Shown: one piece after another, positions 50,567-59,600 of the stretch | Position numbering within the stretch: the stretch's first letter is position 1 | How the letters are laid out: each line of letters opens with the position of its first letter | DNA from: Magnetospirillum sp. | Lineage (GTDB): Bacteria; Pseudomonadota; Alphaproteobacteria; CACIAM-22H2 | NCBI GenBank assembly: GCA_027532905.1 | Contig: JAPZUA010000005.1 | Span: forward strand, 124,001-188,000 | DNA: 64,000 nucleotides | Direction of reading: 5' to 3' | The notes under the pieces: model-generated | The model's database searches: none | Told to the model about the DNA's origin: nothing | The model's input: the letters and a program-made list of their open reading frames with translations, nothing else | Position numbers and translations under genes: made by a program

Positions 50567-50648
50567 GCGGGGCGTCCCTGCATTTTATCGTTGGCAAAGC
50601 GTCTAACACGCTTGCGGTACATTTTCCAGCCTTCGAACGGCGCGCGCA

Positions 50649-51323
50649 TCAGCCCAACAAAGCGGCAACCCCGTCGAGATCGGCGACGATCCAATCGGGC
50701 TTCGGCACCTCCGGCGACAAGGCGACGCCCCGCCGATTGACCCAGGCGATCGCAAGGCCGAGCGGCTTGCCGCCGACAAGATCGGTGAATTGCGACTGGC
50801 CGGAATGCAGGATGGCCTCGCGCGGCACGCCCGCGTTATCCAGCAAATGCCGAAACAGCGCGCCGTCCGGCTTGTAGCCGCGCGCGCGCTCGGCCGTGCA
50901 AACGAGATCGAACAGCTTGGGCAACTTGGTTGCAGCCAAAAGATCGTCGTCGATGTTCGACACGATCGCGAGCCGGCAGCGTTTTGCGAAGTTTTCGAGT
51001 GCCTGCGGCACGTCGGCAAACAGCGGAAAGCCGCCGAAGGCGGCAAAGTAGCGGTCGATCAACGAAGGATCGCCCGCAATGCCGAACTGCGCGAAGGATT
51101 GCGCAAGGGAGTCCCGGCAGATCGCGCGATAGCCGCGATAGGGCTGCCAGTATTGCGCGATGTTGCGGTGCTCCCAATCCTCCCAGAAAAGTCTGACGTC
51201 GACATTTGCGGCTCCGCAATCGTCGAGGATCGATTGGAACGCCGCATACGAGCCCGCACGCACATCGAGCAGCGTGCCGAACACGTCGAACGACATGAGT
51301 TGCGGGTGCAGCTGCCCCGTCAC
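50649..51323 (-). CDS. HAD-family hydrolase (haloacid dehalogenase type II-like)
   Basis: This 224-residue protein has the HAD nucleophile motif in SFDVFGTLLD, motif II in VSNIDDDL, and the Lys in GYKPDGALF; the ending WVNRRG is common in this family. A GTG at 51323 overlaps the stop of the upstream tartrate dehydrogenase-like gene (GTGA) and is needed to include the first beta strand before the nucleophile. 2-haloacid dehalogenase or phosphatase activity cannot be separated by eye. It is coupled to the dehydrogenase gene. Confidence 0.82.
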   Translation of the reverse strand: MTGQLHPQLMSFDVFGTLLDVRAGSYAAFQSILDDCGAANVDVRLFWEDWEHRNIAQYWQPYRGYRAICRDSLAQSFAQFGIAGDPSLIDRYFAAFGGFPLFADVPQALENFAKRCRLAIVSNIDDDLLAATKLPKLFDLVCTAERARGYKPDGALFRHLLDNAGVPREAILHSGQSQFTDLVGGKPLGLAIAWVNRRGVALSPEVPKPDWIVADLDGVAALLG

Positions 51324-52393
51324 CAATTCCCGCCTTCGATCGCCGCGACGAGCGCGTCCGTCACGGACTCGGTCGTGGCTTTGCCGCCGAGATCGGGCGT
51401 GTGGCAGGCAGGATCGGCGGTCACGCGTTCGATCGCAGCCATAAGGCGGGCGGCCGCTGCAGGTTCGCCCAAATGCTCGAGCATCATCACGGCCGACCAG
51501 AAGGAGCCGACGGGATTGGCAATGCCCTTGCCCATGATGTCGAAGGCCGAACCGTGGATCGGCTCGAACATCGAGGGGAAGCGGCGCTCGGGGTTCAGAT
51601 TGGCGGTGGGGGCGATGCCGATCGACCCGCCCAGTGCCGCGGCAAGATCGGACAAGATATCGGCATGCAGGTTGGTGGCAACGACCGTGTCGATCGAGGC
51701 GGGCTTGCGCACCATGCGCACGGTCATCGCATCGACGAGTTCCTTGTCCCAGGCTACGTCGGGGAATTCGGCCGCAACTTGGGCGGCGATCTCGTCCCAC
51801 AGCACCATGCCGTGGCGTTGGGCGTTGGATTTTGTCACGACCGTGAGTTTGCGGCGCGGCCGCGAGCGTGCGAGCGCGAACGCAAAGCGCATGATGCGCG
51901 TCACCCCGGCGCGCGTGAAGATCGAAGTTTCGGTCGCAACCTCCTCGGGCAGGCCCTTGTGCGTGCGCCCGCCTTGGCCCGCATATTCGCCTTCGGAATT
52001 CTCGCGCACGATCACCCAATCGAGATCGCCGCGCTTGAGGCCCGCGATCGGCGATTCGATGCCGGGCAGCAGGCGCACCGGGCGCACATTGGCGTACTGG
52101 TCGAAAGGCTGGCAGATCGCCAGGCGCAAGCCCCACAAGGTAACGTGGTCCGGCACGTCCGGCATGCCAACGGCCCCGAAAAAGATCGCATCGAACGGTT
52201 TGAGCTGGGCCAGCCCGTCGGCCGGCATCATGATGCCGTGGCGCTTGTAATAGTCGCTGCCCCAGTCGAAGGCTTCGGGGGCAAGCGCAAACCCGCTGCG
52301 TTTTGCGAGTGCGGCCAGTGCCCGCAATGCGGCGGGCACCACTTCCTTGCCGATTCCGTCGCCGGGTATGGCGGCGATGCGATAGGTTTTCAC
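51320..52393 (-). CDS. ttuC: Tartrate dehydrogenase-like enzyme (TtuC/D-malate type)
   Basis: This 357-residue NAD-dependent beta-decarboxylating dehydrogenase belongs to the isopropylmalate/isocitrate/tartrate group. Visible parts are IAAIPGDGIGKEVVPAA at the start, DWVIVRENSEGEYAGQGG, and NPVGSFWSAVMMLEHLG near the C-terminus. VRENSEGEYA and the overall pattern suit tartrate or D-malate dehydrogenase more than LeuB. The GTG at 52393 follows AGAGGA and gives the family start VKTYRIAAIPGDG; an ATG at 52432 is possible. It is read together with the HAD gene. Confidence 0.85.
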   Translation of the reverse strand: MKTYRIAAIPGDGIGKEVVPAALRALAALAKRSGFALAPEAFDWGSDYYKRHGIMMPADGLAQLKPFDAIFFGAVGMPDVPDHVTLWGLRLAICQPFDQYANVRPVRLLPGIESPIAGLKRGDLDWVIVRENSEGEYAGQGGRTHKGLPEEVATETSIFTRAGVTRIMRFAFALARSRPRRKLTVVTKSNAQRHGMVLWDEIAAQVAAEFPDVAWDKELVDAMTVRMVRKPASIDTVVATNLHADILSDLAAALGGSIGIAPTANLNPERRFPSMFEPIHGSAFDIMGKGIANPVGSFWSAVMMLEHLGEPAAAARLMAAIERVTADPACHTPDLGGKATTESVTDALVAAIEGGNW

Positions 52394-52470
52394 GGTGTGC
52401 GATTCCTCTCGGATGCTTTTGCTTGGCGACATCTGATATACGAACTGCAGTGCCGGGGGAACAGCACAGC

Positions 52471-53202
52471 ATGTCGATTTGGGTCGGTATTCTCGGAGGG
52501 ACGGCGGGTTTTGCGTTGGGCGGGCCGCTGGGCGCATTGCTTGGGGCTGCTGCCGGCTACACCTTGGCGACGGTCGCCAAAAAAGCCACAAGCCCCGACG
52601 CCAACGCGGCGCGCGAAATCGCCTTCACGATCGCGACCGTCGCACTCGCCGCCAAGATGGCCAAATCCGACGGGGCCGTGTGTGTGCGCGAAAAGGCGGC
52701 GTTTGCCGAGCTGTTCCGTTTCGATCCCGCCGAACGCGCCAACGTCGAGCGCGTCTTCGATCTCGCCACGCGCTCGACCGCCGGGTTCGAGGCCTATGCA
52801 AGCCAGCTTGCCGCGATGTTCGAGCCCGGTGCGCCTGCACTTGAAGAATTGCTCGACTGCCTGTTCCACATCGCGCGCGCCGACGGCAATCTGCGGGCCG
52901 ACGAGGTCGCGTTTCTGGCCGCCGTCGCCAAGATCTTCGGCATCTCCGACAGCTCCTTCGAAAGCCTCGTCGAAGCCCAGCGCGATCCAGCGACTGCCGA
53001 CCCCTATCGCGTGCTGGGGATCGCAGCCGACGCTTCGGAAGACCAAGCGCGAACGGCGTGGCGCCAATTGGTGCGCGACCACCATCCAGACCGCCTGACG
53101 GGGGCCGGCATGCCGCAGGAGTTCGTGGCCCTCGCCAACGAACGGCTTGCCGCAATCAACGTGGCGTGGGCGGCTGTGCGCCGCCGGAAAGGCTGGACAT
53201 GA
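52471..53202 (+). CDS. djlA: TerB-DnaJ (DjlA-like) protein
   Basis: This 243-residue protein has a Gly/Ala-rich hydrophobic N-terminal segment (residues 5-33) that could anchor it in the membrane. A TerB-like helical domain follows (about 45-170), then a J-domain (about 178-243). The J-domain has the HPD motif at H205-P-D207 (DHHPDRL), needed to stimulate Hsp70/DnaK. DjlA-type proteins are membrane-linked DnaK co-chaperones. Its stop overlaps the next gene (ATGA), so the group 52.5-54.8 kb is a small operon. Confidence 0.88.
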   Translation: MSIWVGILGGTAGFALGGPLGALLGAAAGYTLATVAKKATSPDANAAREIAFTIATVALAAKMAKSDGAVCVREKAAFAELFRFDPAERANVERVFDLATRSTAGFEAYASQLAAMFEPGAPALEELLDCLFHIARADGNLRADEVAFLAAVAKIFGISDSSFESLVEAQRDPATADPYRVLGIAADASEDQARTAWRQLVRDHHPDRLTGAGMPQEFVALANERLAAINVAWAAVRRRKGWT

Positions 53203-54065
53203 CGCCGCGCGACAGGGCGATCGCGGTTGCGATCACCGCGACCTGGGGCCTCAATTTCGTGATCGGCAAATGGGCGCTGGCCGAATTGCCGCCGATCCTC
53301 ACGATGACATTGCGCTTTACGTTGGTCGCGATCTTGCTGCTGCCATTCGTGCGCACGCCGTGGGCGGATCTGCCGCGCATTGCGGGCTTGGCCTTCACGC
53401 TTGGGCTCGTGCATTTCAGCCTGATGTTTACCGGCCTCGTCGGCGTCGATGCAGGGCTCGCCTCGATCATCGCGCAAAGCCAGGTGCCGTTCGTGGCATT
53501 GCTCGCCGCGATCTTCCTGCGCGAAATGCCGGGGCCGCGCCAATGGCTCGGCATGGCTCTGGCGTTTTTCGGCATCTGGCTTGCGGTCGGCGAGCCGCGC
53601 GCGGGCGGCGCACTTGGCGACATCCTGCTCGTTCTGGCGGGCAGTTTCGTGTGGGCGATCGCCAATTTCCAGATGAAAACGCTCGGCCATGTCGACGGTT
53701 TTGCGCTGAATGCCTATATGGCGTTGTTCACGGTGCCGATGCTCGCAACCGCCTCGGCCGTGCTCGAAACCGGCCAGTTTGCGGCGATGGCGGCGGCGAG
53801 CTTGTGGGCGTGGAGCGGTGTCGCCTTCATGGCCTGCATCATCACGATCGTGACCTACTGGGCGTGGTATCGCCTGCTGCGGCGCTATTCTGTAAATATT
53901 GTGGTGCCTTATTCGTTGCTGATCCCGATATTCGGCGTTCTGGCAGGTGTGGTGATGATGGGCGATCCGTTCGGCTGGCAGAGTTTTGCAGGGGCCGCCG
54001 TGACCGTAGCCGGCGTTGCCGCCATCACGCTCGGCAAGCGCAAACCAAACGGGGCCGCCGCATGA
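53199..54065 (+). CDS. EamA/DMT-family transporter, second copy
   Basis: This 288-residue membrane protein has ten predicted segments in two EamA repeats (TATWGLNFVIGKWAL and, in the second half, NIVVPYSLLIPIFGVLAGV). It resembles the O-acetylserine/cysteine-exporter group (YdeD/EamA) in overall pattern. Its ATG overlaps the DjlA-like stop and its stop overlaps the amidase start. The exported solute is not known. Confidence 0.88.
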   Translation: MTPRDRAIAVAITATWGLNFVIGKWALAELPPILTMTLRFTLVAILLLPFVRTPWADLPRIAGLAFTLGLVHFSLMFTGLVGVDAGLASIIAQSQVPFVALLAAIFLREMPGPRQWLGMALAFFGIWLAVGEPRAGGALGDILLVLAGSFVWAIANFQMKTLGHVDGFALNAYMALFTVPMLATASAVLETGQFAAMAAASLWAWSGVAFMACIITIVTYWAWYRLLRRYSVNIVVPYSLLIPIFGVLAGVVMMGDPFGWQSFAGAAVTVAGVAAITLGKRKPNGAAA

Positions 54066-54802
54066 GTCCGGTGCACGACCGGCCGTCGCCCAATTTCGAC
54101 GCAAGACCCGTCGGCGTTGCGCCGGAAATTCTGGTGCTGCACTACACCGACACCGAAAGCCTCGACGAATCGCTCGGCATCCTGCTCGACCCGGCCAAGC
54201 AGGTCAGTGCCCATTATCTGATCGACGAAGACGGCACGGTCTATCGGCTTGTCGACGAGACTATGCGCGCATGGCATGCCGGCAAAGCCAGTTGGCGCGG
54301 CCTCACCGACATCAACGCCCGCTCGATCGGCATCGAGTTGCAGAACCCCGGCCATCGCTGCGGCTATCGCGCCTTCGCCGAAGCGCAGATCGAAGCCGCG
54401 ATCGCCCTCTGCGGCGACATCGCCGCGCGCCACAAAATCAGCCCCCGCGACCTCGTTGCCCATTCCGACATTGCGCCGGCGCGCAAAAAGGATCCCGGCG
54501 AGTTGTTTCCGTGGGATCGATTGGCCATGGCCGGCCTTGGCTATTGGCCGGGCCATGTGGCGCGACGGCGGCGCACAATCCGCGATTTCGGCCCCGGTGC
54601 GACGGACGACGCCGTCGTTTTTGTGCAGCGCGATATGGCTGCGATCGGCTATGCGTGCCCGCAATCCGGCACGCTCGATGCGGCGACTGCGGACGTGCTT
54701 TGCGCCTTCCAGCGCCGCTATCGGCCCTGGCGAATCGACGGGCGGCTCGACGGCGAAACCCATGCCCGGGCTCGGGCATTACGAGAGCTAATAAACTGCT
54801 AG
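54062..54802 (+). CDS. N-acetylmuramoyl-L-alanine amidase (AmiD-type)
   Basis: This 246-residue enzyme has an amidase_2 domain that cuts the peptide from muramic acid in peptidoglycan. Zn-binding His are probably in ILVLHYTDT and VAHSDIAPARKKDPG, and WHAG near residue 71 is also conserved. A peptidoglycan-binding-like helical domain follows at about residues 175-240. No signal peptide is visible at this start, so it may be cytoplasmic and act on recycled muropeptides. The ATG at 54062 overlaps the EamA stop. Confidence 0.9.
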   Translation: MSPVHDRPSPNFDARPVGVAPEILVLHYTDTESLDESLGILLDPAKQVSAHYLIDEDGTVYRLVDETMRAWHAGKASWRGLTDINARSIGIELQNPGHRCGYRAFAEAQIEAAIALCGDIAARHKISPRDLVAHSDIAPARKKDPGELFPWDRLAMAGLGYWPGHVARRRRTIRDFGPGATDDAVVFVQRDMAAIGYACPQSGTLDAATADVLCAFQRRYRPWRIDGRLDGETHARARALRELINC

Positions 54803-54864
54803 ACACGCAAGCGCTGCGAATGATAATAGATGCTATCTAAAAGATTACAGAGAGATTGCATTCT

Positions 54865-55347
54865 ATGTTTGCTTATCCTGCACGGCTTTTCGCCAAGGAC
54901 AACGGCTTTGTCGTCGCCTTCGCAGATTTCGGCGATCTCCGAGCAACGGGCAAGAACGCGCATGAAGCCGTCCGCAATGCCTCGATGGCGCTGACGCGCC
55001 ATTTGGAGAGTTTGGTGGCCAAAGGCCAGGCCGTACCCCCGCCCAGCCTGTTCGACGCCGAATTGCGTCGCCCGAAAGGCGATTCGCTCGCCCAACTGCT
55101 GATCCCGGCCGACTATGTCGGGCGCGTCGTTCGGCTCAATATCAGCATGGACGAAAGCGTGCTGACCATGTCCGACCGGCAATCGACCCTGCTCGGCATG
55201 ACGCGCTCAGGCTATATCGCGCATTTGATCCGCTCGGACCGCGACCGGCTGATGCGTGCCGCCCATTCGGAAGCGAAGACCGAGCCGAAGGCGGAGCCCA
55301 AGGTCAAGCCGTCGGCCAAAGCGAAAGCCAAAGGCAAAAAACGCTAA
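54865..55347 (+). CDS. HicB-like antitoxin-type protein, no HicA nearby
   Basis: This 160-residue protein begins with a HicB-like fold (MFAYPARLFAKDNGFVVAFADF, then DLRATGKNAHEAVRNASMAL). A DNA-binding-like helical part follows (NISMDESVLTMSDRQSTLLGMTRSGYIAHLIRSDRD, about 95-130). It ends in a Lys/Ala/Pro-rich tail. HicB normally pairs with the HicA RNase. No small HicA gene is visible on either side. The ATG at 54865 is preferred; a TTG nine bases upstream is possible. Confidence 0.78.
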   Translation: MFAYPARLFAKDNGFVVAFADFGDLRATGKNAHEAVRNASMALTRHLESLVAKGQAVPPPSLFDAELRRPKGDSLAQLLIPADYVGRVVRLNISMDESVLTMSDRQSTLLGMTRSGYIAHLIRSDRDRLMRAAHSEAKTEPKAEPKVKPSAKAKAKGKKR

Positions 55348-55402
55348 GCCGTTTGCCAAGCCCCTGTTGACGGGGCGGGCCTTCTGCGCGCATCTACCCC
55401 CT

Positions 55403-55829
55403 GCCAGACGGTCGGACGGCCGCGGTGCGGCCTTGCCTTTGCGGCAGGACAGCATCGAGGAAAGTCCGGGCTCCACGGAAACAAAGGTGCCGGGTAACGC
55501 CCGGCGGGGGCGACCCCAGGGAAAGTGCAACAGAAAACAGACCGCCAACCGGGCTTCGGCCCGCGGCAAGGTTGAAACGGTGGGGTAAGAGCCCACCGCG
55601 GACGCGGCAACGCGGACGGCATGGCAAACCCCACCTGGAGCAAGACCAAATAGGGGCGGCACGCAGACACGCGCAAGCGTTCTGCCGTCGGTTTCCGGAC
55701 CGCCGCCCGGGTCGGTCGCGCGAGGTGCCTGGCAACAGGCACCCAAGAGGAATGGTCGTCGCCGTCGCCCCTTGTTGCAAGCGATTGCGCAAGAGACGAC
55801 GACACAGAACCCGGCTTACAGACCGTCTG
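55403..55829 (+). ncRNA. rnpB: RNase P RNA
   Basis: This is a class A bacterial RNase P RNA of about 427 nucleotides, the catalytic RNA that trims tRNA 5' ends. Its ends pair as GCCAGACGGTC (55403-55413) with GACCGTCTGGC (55819-55829). Conserved blocks are GAGGAAAGTCCGGGCTCC, GGTGCCGGGTAACGCCCGG, ACAGAAAACAGACCGCC, GGTAAGAGCCCACCGCG and ACAGAACCCGGCTTACAGACC. Several antisense open frames across it are shadows. Its exact ends are estimated from the end pairing. Confidence 0.96.
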
Positions 55830-55983
55830 GCATTTTCCCTTTGAAGTTGAAACGTCGCGACGGCGGCCCCCTTAAAGCCGTATTTTCGCCAGAAATTTAG
55901 CCCGAATTATCGTTAAATTCAGTGCATCGCCGGCGCCGACGACACCAAGAACGAAACGTGTTCAAGCAAAAACAGGGGCTTAG

Positions 55984-56027
55984 CCCATTGACGCCCATAT
56001 ACACCCATGATATCCCATATTGTCCCA
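55984..56027 (+). promoter_or_regulatory. Candidate MraZ operator, five 10-bp-spaced repeats
   Basis: The 313-base gap between rnpB and mraZ holds five CCCA units starting at 55984, 55994, 56004, 56014 and 56024, exactly 10 bases apart. On the other strand they are TGGG repeats, the core bound by MraZ in families studied. MraZ normally represses its own operon through three such repeats. A TTGACG box (55988-55993) with TATCCC 17 bases later overlaps the repeats and could be the dcw promoter. Beyond this I see nothing clear in the gap. Confidence 0.7.
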
Positions 56028-56142
56028 CAAACCCTGTTTTGCACGCTGCAAAGCCGGGGCGGGACCGCGCGGAAAGACGAATATCTCCCGTTTTTCAAGG
56101 CGTTGCTGGATTGGGGACGGCACGGGATCGACACCGCGGACG

Positions 56143-56574
56143 ATGGCCAAAACCACGTTCAAATCGACCTACAAGTTCAAGATCGACCGGAAGGGACGCG
56201 TCTCCATTCCGGCCGACTTTCGAACCGTGCTCGCCGCCAAGGGCGAAGAAGAGCTCAATGTGTTGCCCTGGGAAGGCCAGGTCGCGCGCGTGATCGGCGA
56301 CGACGTGCTGGCCCGCATCGGTGCCAATGCCGATCCGCTGGCCGCCTTCAGCGCCAACCCGCTCGACGAGGCTGCAATGCGCGCGGCCGACCTCATCCCG
56401 CTGTCGCTCGACGCCGAGGGCCGCGTGATGCTGCCCGAGCGGCTGATCGCACATTGCAACCTTTCCGAGACCGTCGCGTTCGCCGGCCGCAATACGTTTT
56501 TCGAGATCTGGAATCCCGAAGCGCTCGACGCCTTCCAGGCCGCATGGCATGCGCGCGCAAGCGGGCGCAGCTGA
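56143..56574 (+). CDS. mraZ: Transcriptional regulator MraZ
   Basis: This 143-residue protein has two SpoVT/AbrB-like domains: the first opens [20 protein letters not shown] (about residues 8-27) and the second carries [14 protein letters not shown] (about residues 87-100). It binds DNA repeats and controls the dcw cluster. The ATG at 56143 gives the family start MAKTTFK; the longer frame upstream lacks support. Its stop overlaps the rsmH start (TGATG). Five TGGG-core repeats upstream fit autoregulation. Confidence 0.94.
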   Translation: MAKTTFKSTYKFKIDRKGRVSIPADFRTVLAAKGEEELNVLPWEGQVARVIGDDVLARIGANADPLAAFSANPLDEAAMRAADLIPLSLDAEGRVMLPERLIAHCNLSETVAFAGRNTFFEIWNPEALDAFQAAWHARASGRS

Positions 56575-57542
56575 TGGACGCAAATTTCGTCCACGTGCCG
56601 GTGCTGTGCGTCGAGGCGGTCGAAGCTTTGTGCCCGCGCGGCGACGCGGTCTATATCGACGGCACGTTCGGCGGCGGGGGCTACACAAAAGCTTTGCTCG
56701 AGGCCGCTTCCTGCACGGTCGTGGCGATCGATCGCGATCCGGCGGCGATCGCGCGCGCAGCCCCGTTGCAGGAACGCTTCGGCAGCCGGTTGCGCATCGT
56801 CGAAGGGCGCTTTGGCGAGCTTGACCGGCTGGCGCAGGCGCAAGGCTATGCAGCCGTCGAAGGTGTCGCACTCGATCTTGGCGTTTCCTCGCCGCAGATC
56901 GACGATCCGGCGCGCGGCTTCTCGTTCCGCTTCGACGGGCCGCTCGACATGCGCATGGGGACGACCGGTCCCACGGCCGCCGACATCGTCAATGGCTGGG
57001 ACGAAACTTCGCTCGCCGACACGATCTACGGCCTTGGCGAAGAGCGCCATTCGCGCCGCGTGGCACGCGCGATCGTGGCGGCAAGGCGTACAGCACCCAT
57101 TGCGCGCACGTTCGAGCTTGCGCGCATCGTGCGCGGGGCCGTGCCGCGCAGCAAAGATGGCATCGATCCCGCCACGCGCACCTTCCAGGCGTTGCGCATC
57201 GCGACCAACGACGAGCTCGGCGAACTCGCGCAGGGTCTTGCGGCGGCCGAGCGCATCTTGGCTCCCGGCGGCAGGCTTGCGGTCGTCTCGTTCCATTCGC
57301 TCGAAGACCGCGCGGTCAAACAGTTCCTGAAGCAGCGCGCGGGCGAAGGCGATCGCGGCTCGCGCCATCTGCCGCAGCGCACATCGCGCGCGGCGGCAAG
57401 CTTCCGCCTTGTGTCGCGCAAGGGCATTCGCCCGAGCGACGCCGAGATCGCGCGCAATCCGCGCGCGCGTTCGGCCACCTTGCGCGTCGCCGAGCGCACC
57501 AACGCGCCCGCCTGGGTCGCAACCAATGCAGGTGCCGCATGA
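56574..57542 (+). CDS. rsmH: 16S rRNA (cytosine1402-N4)-methyltransferase RsmH
   Basis: This 322-residue SAM-dependent methyltransferase modifies C1402 of 16S rRNA. The N-terminus has [18 protein letters not shown] and the SAM motif [16 protein letters not shown]. Further conserved blocks are [27 protein letters not shown] and [16 protein letters not shown]. It is the second gene of the dcw cluster, with its ATG overlapping the mraZ stop and its stop overlapping the ftsL start. Confidence 0.96.
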   Translation: MDANFVHVPVLCVEAVEALCPRGDAVYIDGTFGGGGYTKALLEAASCTVVAIDRDPAAIARAAPLQERFGSRLRIVEGRFGELDRLAQAQGYAAVEGVALDLGVSSPQIDDPARGFSFRFDGPLDMRMGTTGPTAADIVNGWDETSLADTIYGLGEERHSRRVARAIVAARRTAPIARTFELARIVRGAVPRSKDGIDPATRTFQALRIATNDELGELAQGLAAAERILAPGGRLAVVSFHSLEDRAVKQFLKQRAGEGDRGSRHLPQRTSRAAASFRLVSRKGIRPSDAEIARNPRARSATLRVAERTNAPAWVATNAGAA

Positions 57543-57889
57543 TCCGGCTGGCGACCTTGCTGTGGATCGCGATCGCGGGCGTGATGGGCTACGGGCTCTA
57601 CCAGCTCAAGCACGAGGTCATGTCGCTCGAAGCCGAGCTTGGGCGCGTGAACCGCCAGATCGTGCGCGAGCAGGAGAACATCCACGTGCTGCGCGCCGAA
57701 TGGGCCTACACGAACCAGCCCCAGCGCCTGCAGGCGCTGGCCCAGCGCCATCTCGATCTCGTGCCGATGAGCCCGCGCCAGTTCGGCCGGCTCGATGCGT
57801 TGCCCGCACCCGCCGCAGCATCAGCCGCGCCCACCGCAACGCAAGGTGCCGTGAAACCCACCGCCGCAAGCCCGGGGGTGCAGCGCTAG
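57539..57889 (+). CDS. ftsL: Cell division protein FtsL
   Basis: This 116-residue single-pass inner-membrane protein has a short cytoplasmic start, one membrane segment (about residues 4-20) and a periplasmic coiled coil (about 22-60, [22 protein letters not shown]). An Ala/Pro-rich tail follows. It joins FtsB and FtsQ in the divisome. Sequence identity in this family is always low, so position and topology carry the assignment: it lies between rsmH and ftsI, with its ATG overlapping the rsmH stop and ftsI starting one base after its TAG. Confidence 0.9.
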   Translation: MIRLATLLWIAIAGVMGYGLYQLKHEVMSLEAELGRVNRQIVREQENIHVLRAEWAYTNQPQRLQALAQRHLDLVPMSPRQFGRLDALPAPAAASAAPTATQGAVKPTAASPGVQR

Positions 57890-59593
57890 ATGGCCACGCG
57901 CCTTTCCGACATCGTGCGCGCGATCCCGGCCCGCCTGCGCCTGCAGGGAACGGCCGCACACGCGCTCGAAACCGCACGCCACCGTCTCGTGATCGGCGGG
58001 CTGCTGTTTGCGGTCGCGTTTGCCGTGGTCGGCGGCCGCCTCGTCGATGTGACGCTGCTCACCGAAGCGCGCGAGCCGCGCGCCGCGCGCGTGCCAAACA
58101 CCGGCCCGCTCGAACTTGCGCGCGCCGACATCGTCGACCGCAACGGCGTGCTGCTGGCGACCTCGCTCGTCACGCAGTCGCTCTACGCCAATCCCAAACT
58201 CATCGCCAATCCGGAAGCGACCGCGCGGCGCCTGGCGGCCGTCCTGCCGGGCCTCGACGAAAGAGCCGTGCGCGAGCGCCTGGCTTCCGACCAGCGCAGC
58301 TTCGTGTGGATCCGGCGCAGCCTCACGCCGCGCCAGCAATACGAGGTCAACCGCCTCGGCGTGCCGGGGCTGTTTTTCCAGCGCGAGGAACGGCGCGTCT
58401 ATCCGCACGGCGTGCTCGCAAGCCACGCGGTGGGTTTCTCAGATCTCGACAATCGCGGCCTCGCGGGTGCCGAACAGGCGTTCGACGAACGGCTCAAGAC
58501 CGAGCGCGAACCCGTGCGCCTGTCGCTCGACATCCGCGCCCAGCACGTGGTGCGCGAAGAGATCAAGCGCGCCATCGAAGACTTCAACGCGATCGGCGGC
58601 ATGGGCGTGCTGCTCGACGTCGCGACCGGCGAAACGCTCGCCATGGTCTCGCTGCCCGACTTCGATTCGAACGCTCCGGGCCTTGCCGACGACGACGCGC
58701 GCTTCAACCGCAACACGCTCGGCACCTACGAGATGGGCTCGACCTTCAAGATGTTCACGGCCGCGATGGGCTTCGACAGCGGTGCCGTGCGCATGCAGGA
58801 CAGCTGGGACGCAAGCCGGCCCTACACGATCGGCCGCTTCACGATTTCGGATTTCCACGGCAAAAACCGCTGGCTCACGACGCCCGAGGTTTTCATCTTT
58901 TCCTCGAACCTCGGCGCGTTGCGCATGGCCCAGCGCATCGGCGTCGAGCGCCAGCGCGATTTCATGGACCGCGTGGGCTTCCTGCGCCCCTCGCCCATCG
59001 AGCTGCCGGAAGTCTCGCATCCGCTCATCCCCAAGCCCTGGCGCGAGATCAACGCGCTGACGATTTCCTACGGCCATGGCATCACCGTGTCGCCGATGCA
59101 GCTCGTGGGTGCCGCCGCCGCAAGCGTGGGTGGGGGCATTCTGCGCCCCGTCACGATCCTCGCGCGCGAAGAAGGGGTGCGCGTGCCGGGCGAGCGCGTG
59201 ATGAGTGCGGCCGCCTCGGCCCAGCTCAACCAGCTCATGCGCCTCAACGTGGAGCGCGGCTCGGGCCGCAGTGCCGAAGTGGCCGGCTACTATGTCGGCG
59301 GCAAGACGGGCACTGCCGAAAAGATCCAGCGCGGCGGCTACAAAAAGAATTCGCGCATCTCTTCGTTCGTCGCCGCGTTCCCGGCGCACGATCCCAAATA
59401 CGTGCTGCTAGTAATGGTCGACGAGCCGCAAGGTCGGCGCGAGACCGGCGGCTACGCGACCGGCGGCGTGGTTGCAGCCCCCACGGCCGGGCGCATCATC
59501 GCGCGCGTGGCGCCGCTTATGGGCTTGGCGCCGATGCGCGAAGCCGTCCCCGACCTCACGCAGCCGCTGCTTGCAGCGGCCACCTTGAGGTAA
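57890..59593 (+). CDS. ftsI: Septum-specific peptidoglycan transpeptidase FtsI (PBP3)
   Basis: This 567-residue class B penicillin-binding protein cross-links septal peptidoglycan. A short cytoplasmic stretch and a membrane segment (about residues 33-52) precede the dimerisation domain. The transpeptidase domain has S284-T-F-K287 (active-site Ser), S338-S-N340 and K472-T-G474. It ends without a PASTA domain. Start is the ATG directly after the ftsL stop. It is the target of beta-lactams in this family. Confidence 0.96.
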   Translation: MATRLSDIVRAIPARLRLQGTAAHALETARHRLVIGGLLFAVAFAVVGGRLVDVTLLTEAREPRAARVPNTGPLELARADIVDRNGVLLATSLVTQSLYANPKLIANPEATARRLAAVLPGLDERAVRERLASDQRSFVWIRRSLTPRQQYEVNRLGVPGLFFQREERRVYPHGVLASHAVGFSDLDNRGLAGAEQAFDERLKTEREPVRLSLDIRAQHVVREEIKRAIEDFNAIGGMGVLLDVATGETLAMVSLPDFDSNAPGLADDDARFNRNTLGTYEMGSTFKMFTAAMGFDSGAVRMQDSWDASRPYTIGRFTISDFHGKNRWLTTPEVFIFSSNLGALRMAQRIGVERQRDFMDRVGFLRPSPIELPEVSHPLIPKPWREINALTISYGHGITVSPMQLVGAAAASVGGGILRPVTILAREEGVRVPGERVMSAAASAQLNQLMRLNVERGSGRSAEVAGYYVGGKTGTAEKIQRGGYKKNSRISSFVAAFPAHDPKYVLLVMVDEPQGRRETGGYATGGVVAAPTAGRIIARVAPLMGLAPMREAVPDLTQPLLAAATLR

Positions 59594-59600
59594 GGGCAAG

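Noticed and set aside
55207-55805. Minus-strand open frames across RNase P RNA
   Set aside because: The region carries all conserved RNase P RNA blocks, so the frames are chance.
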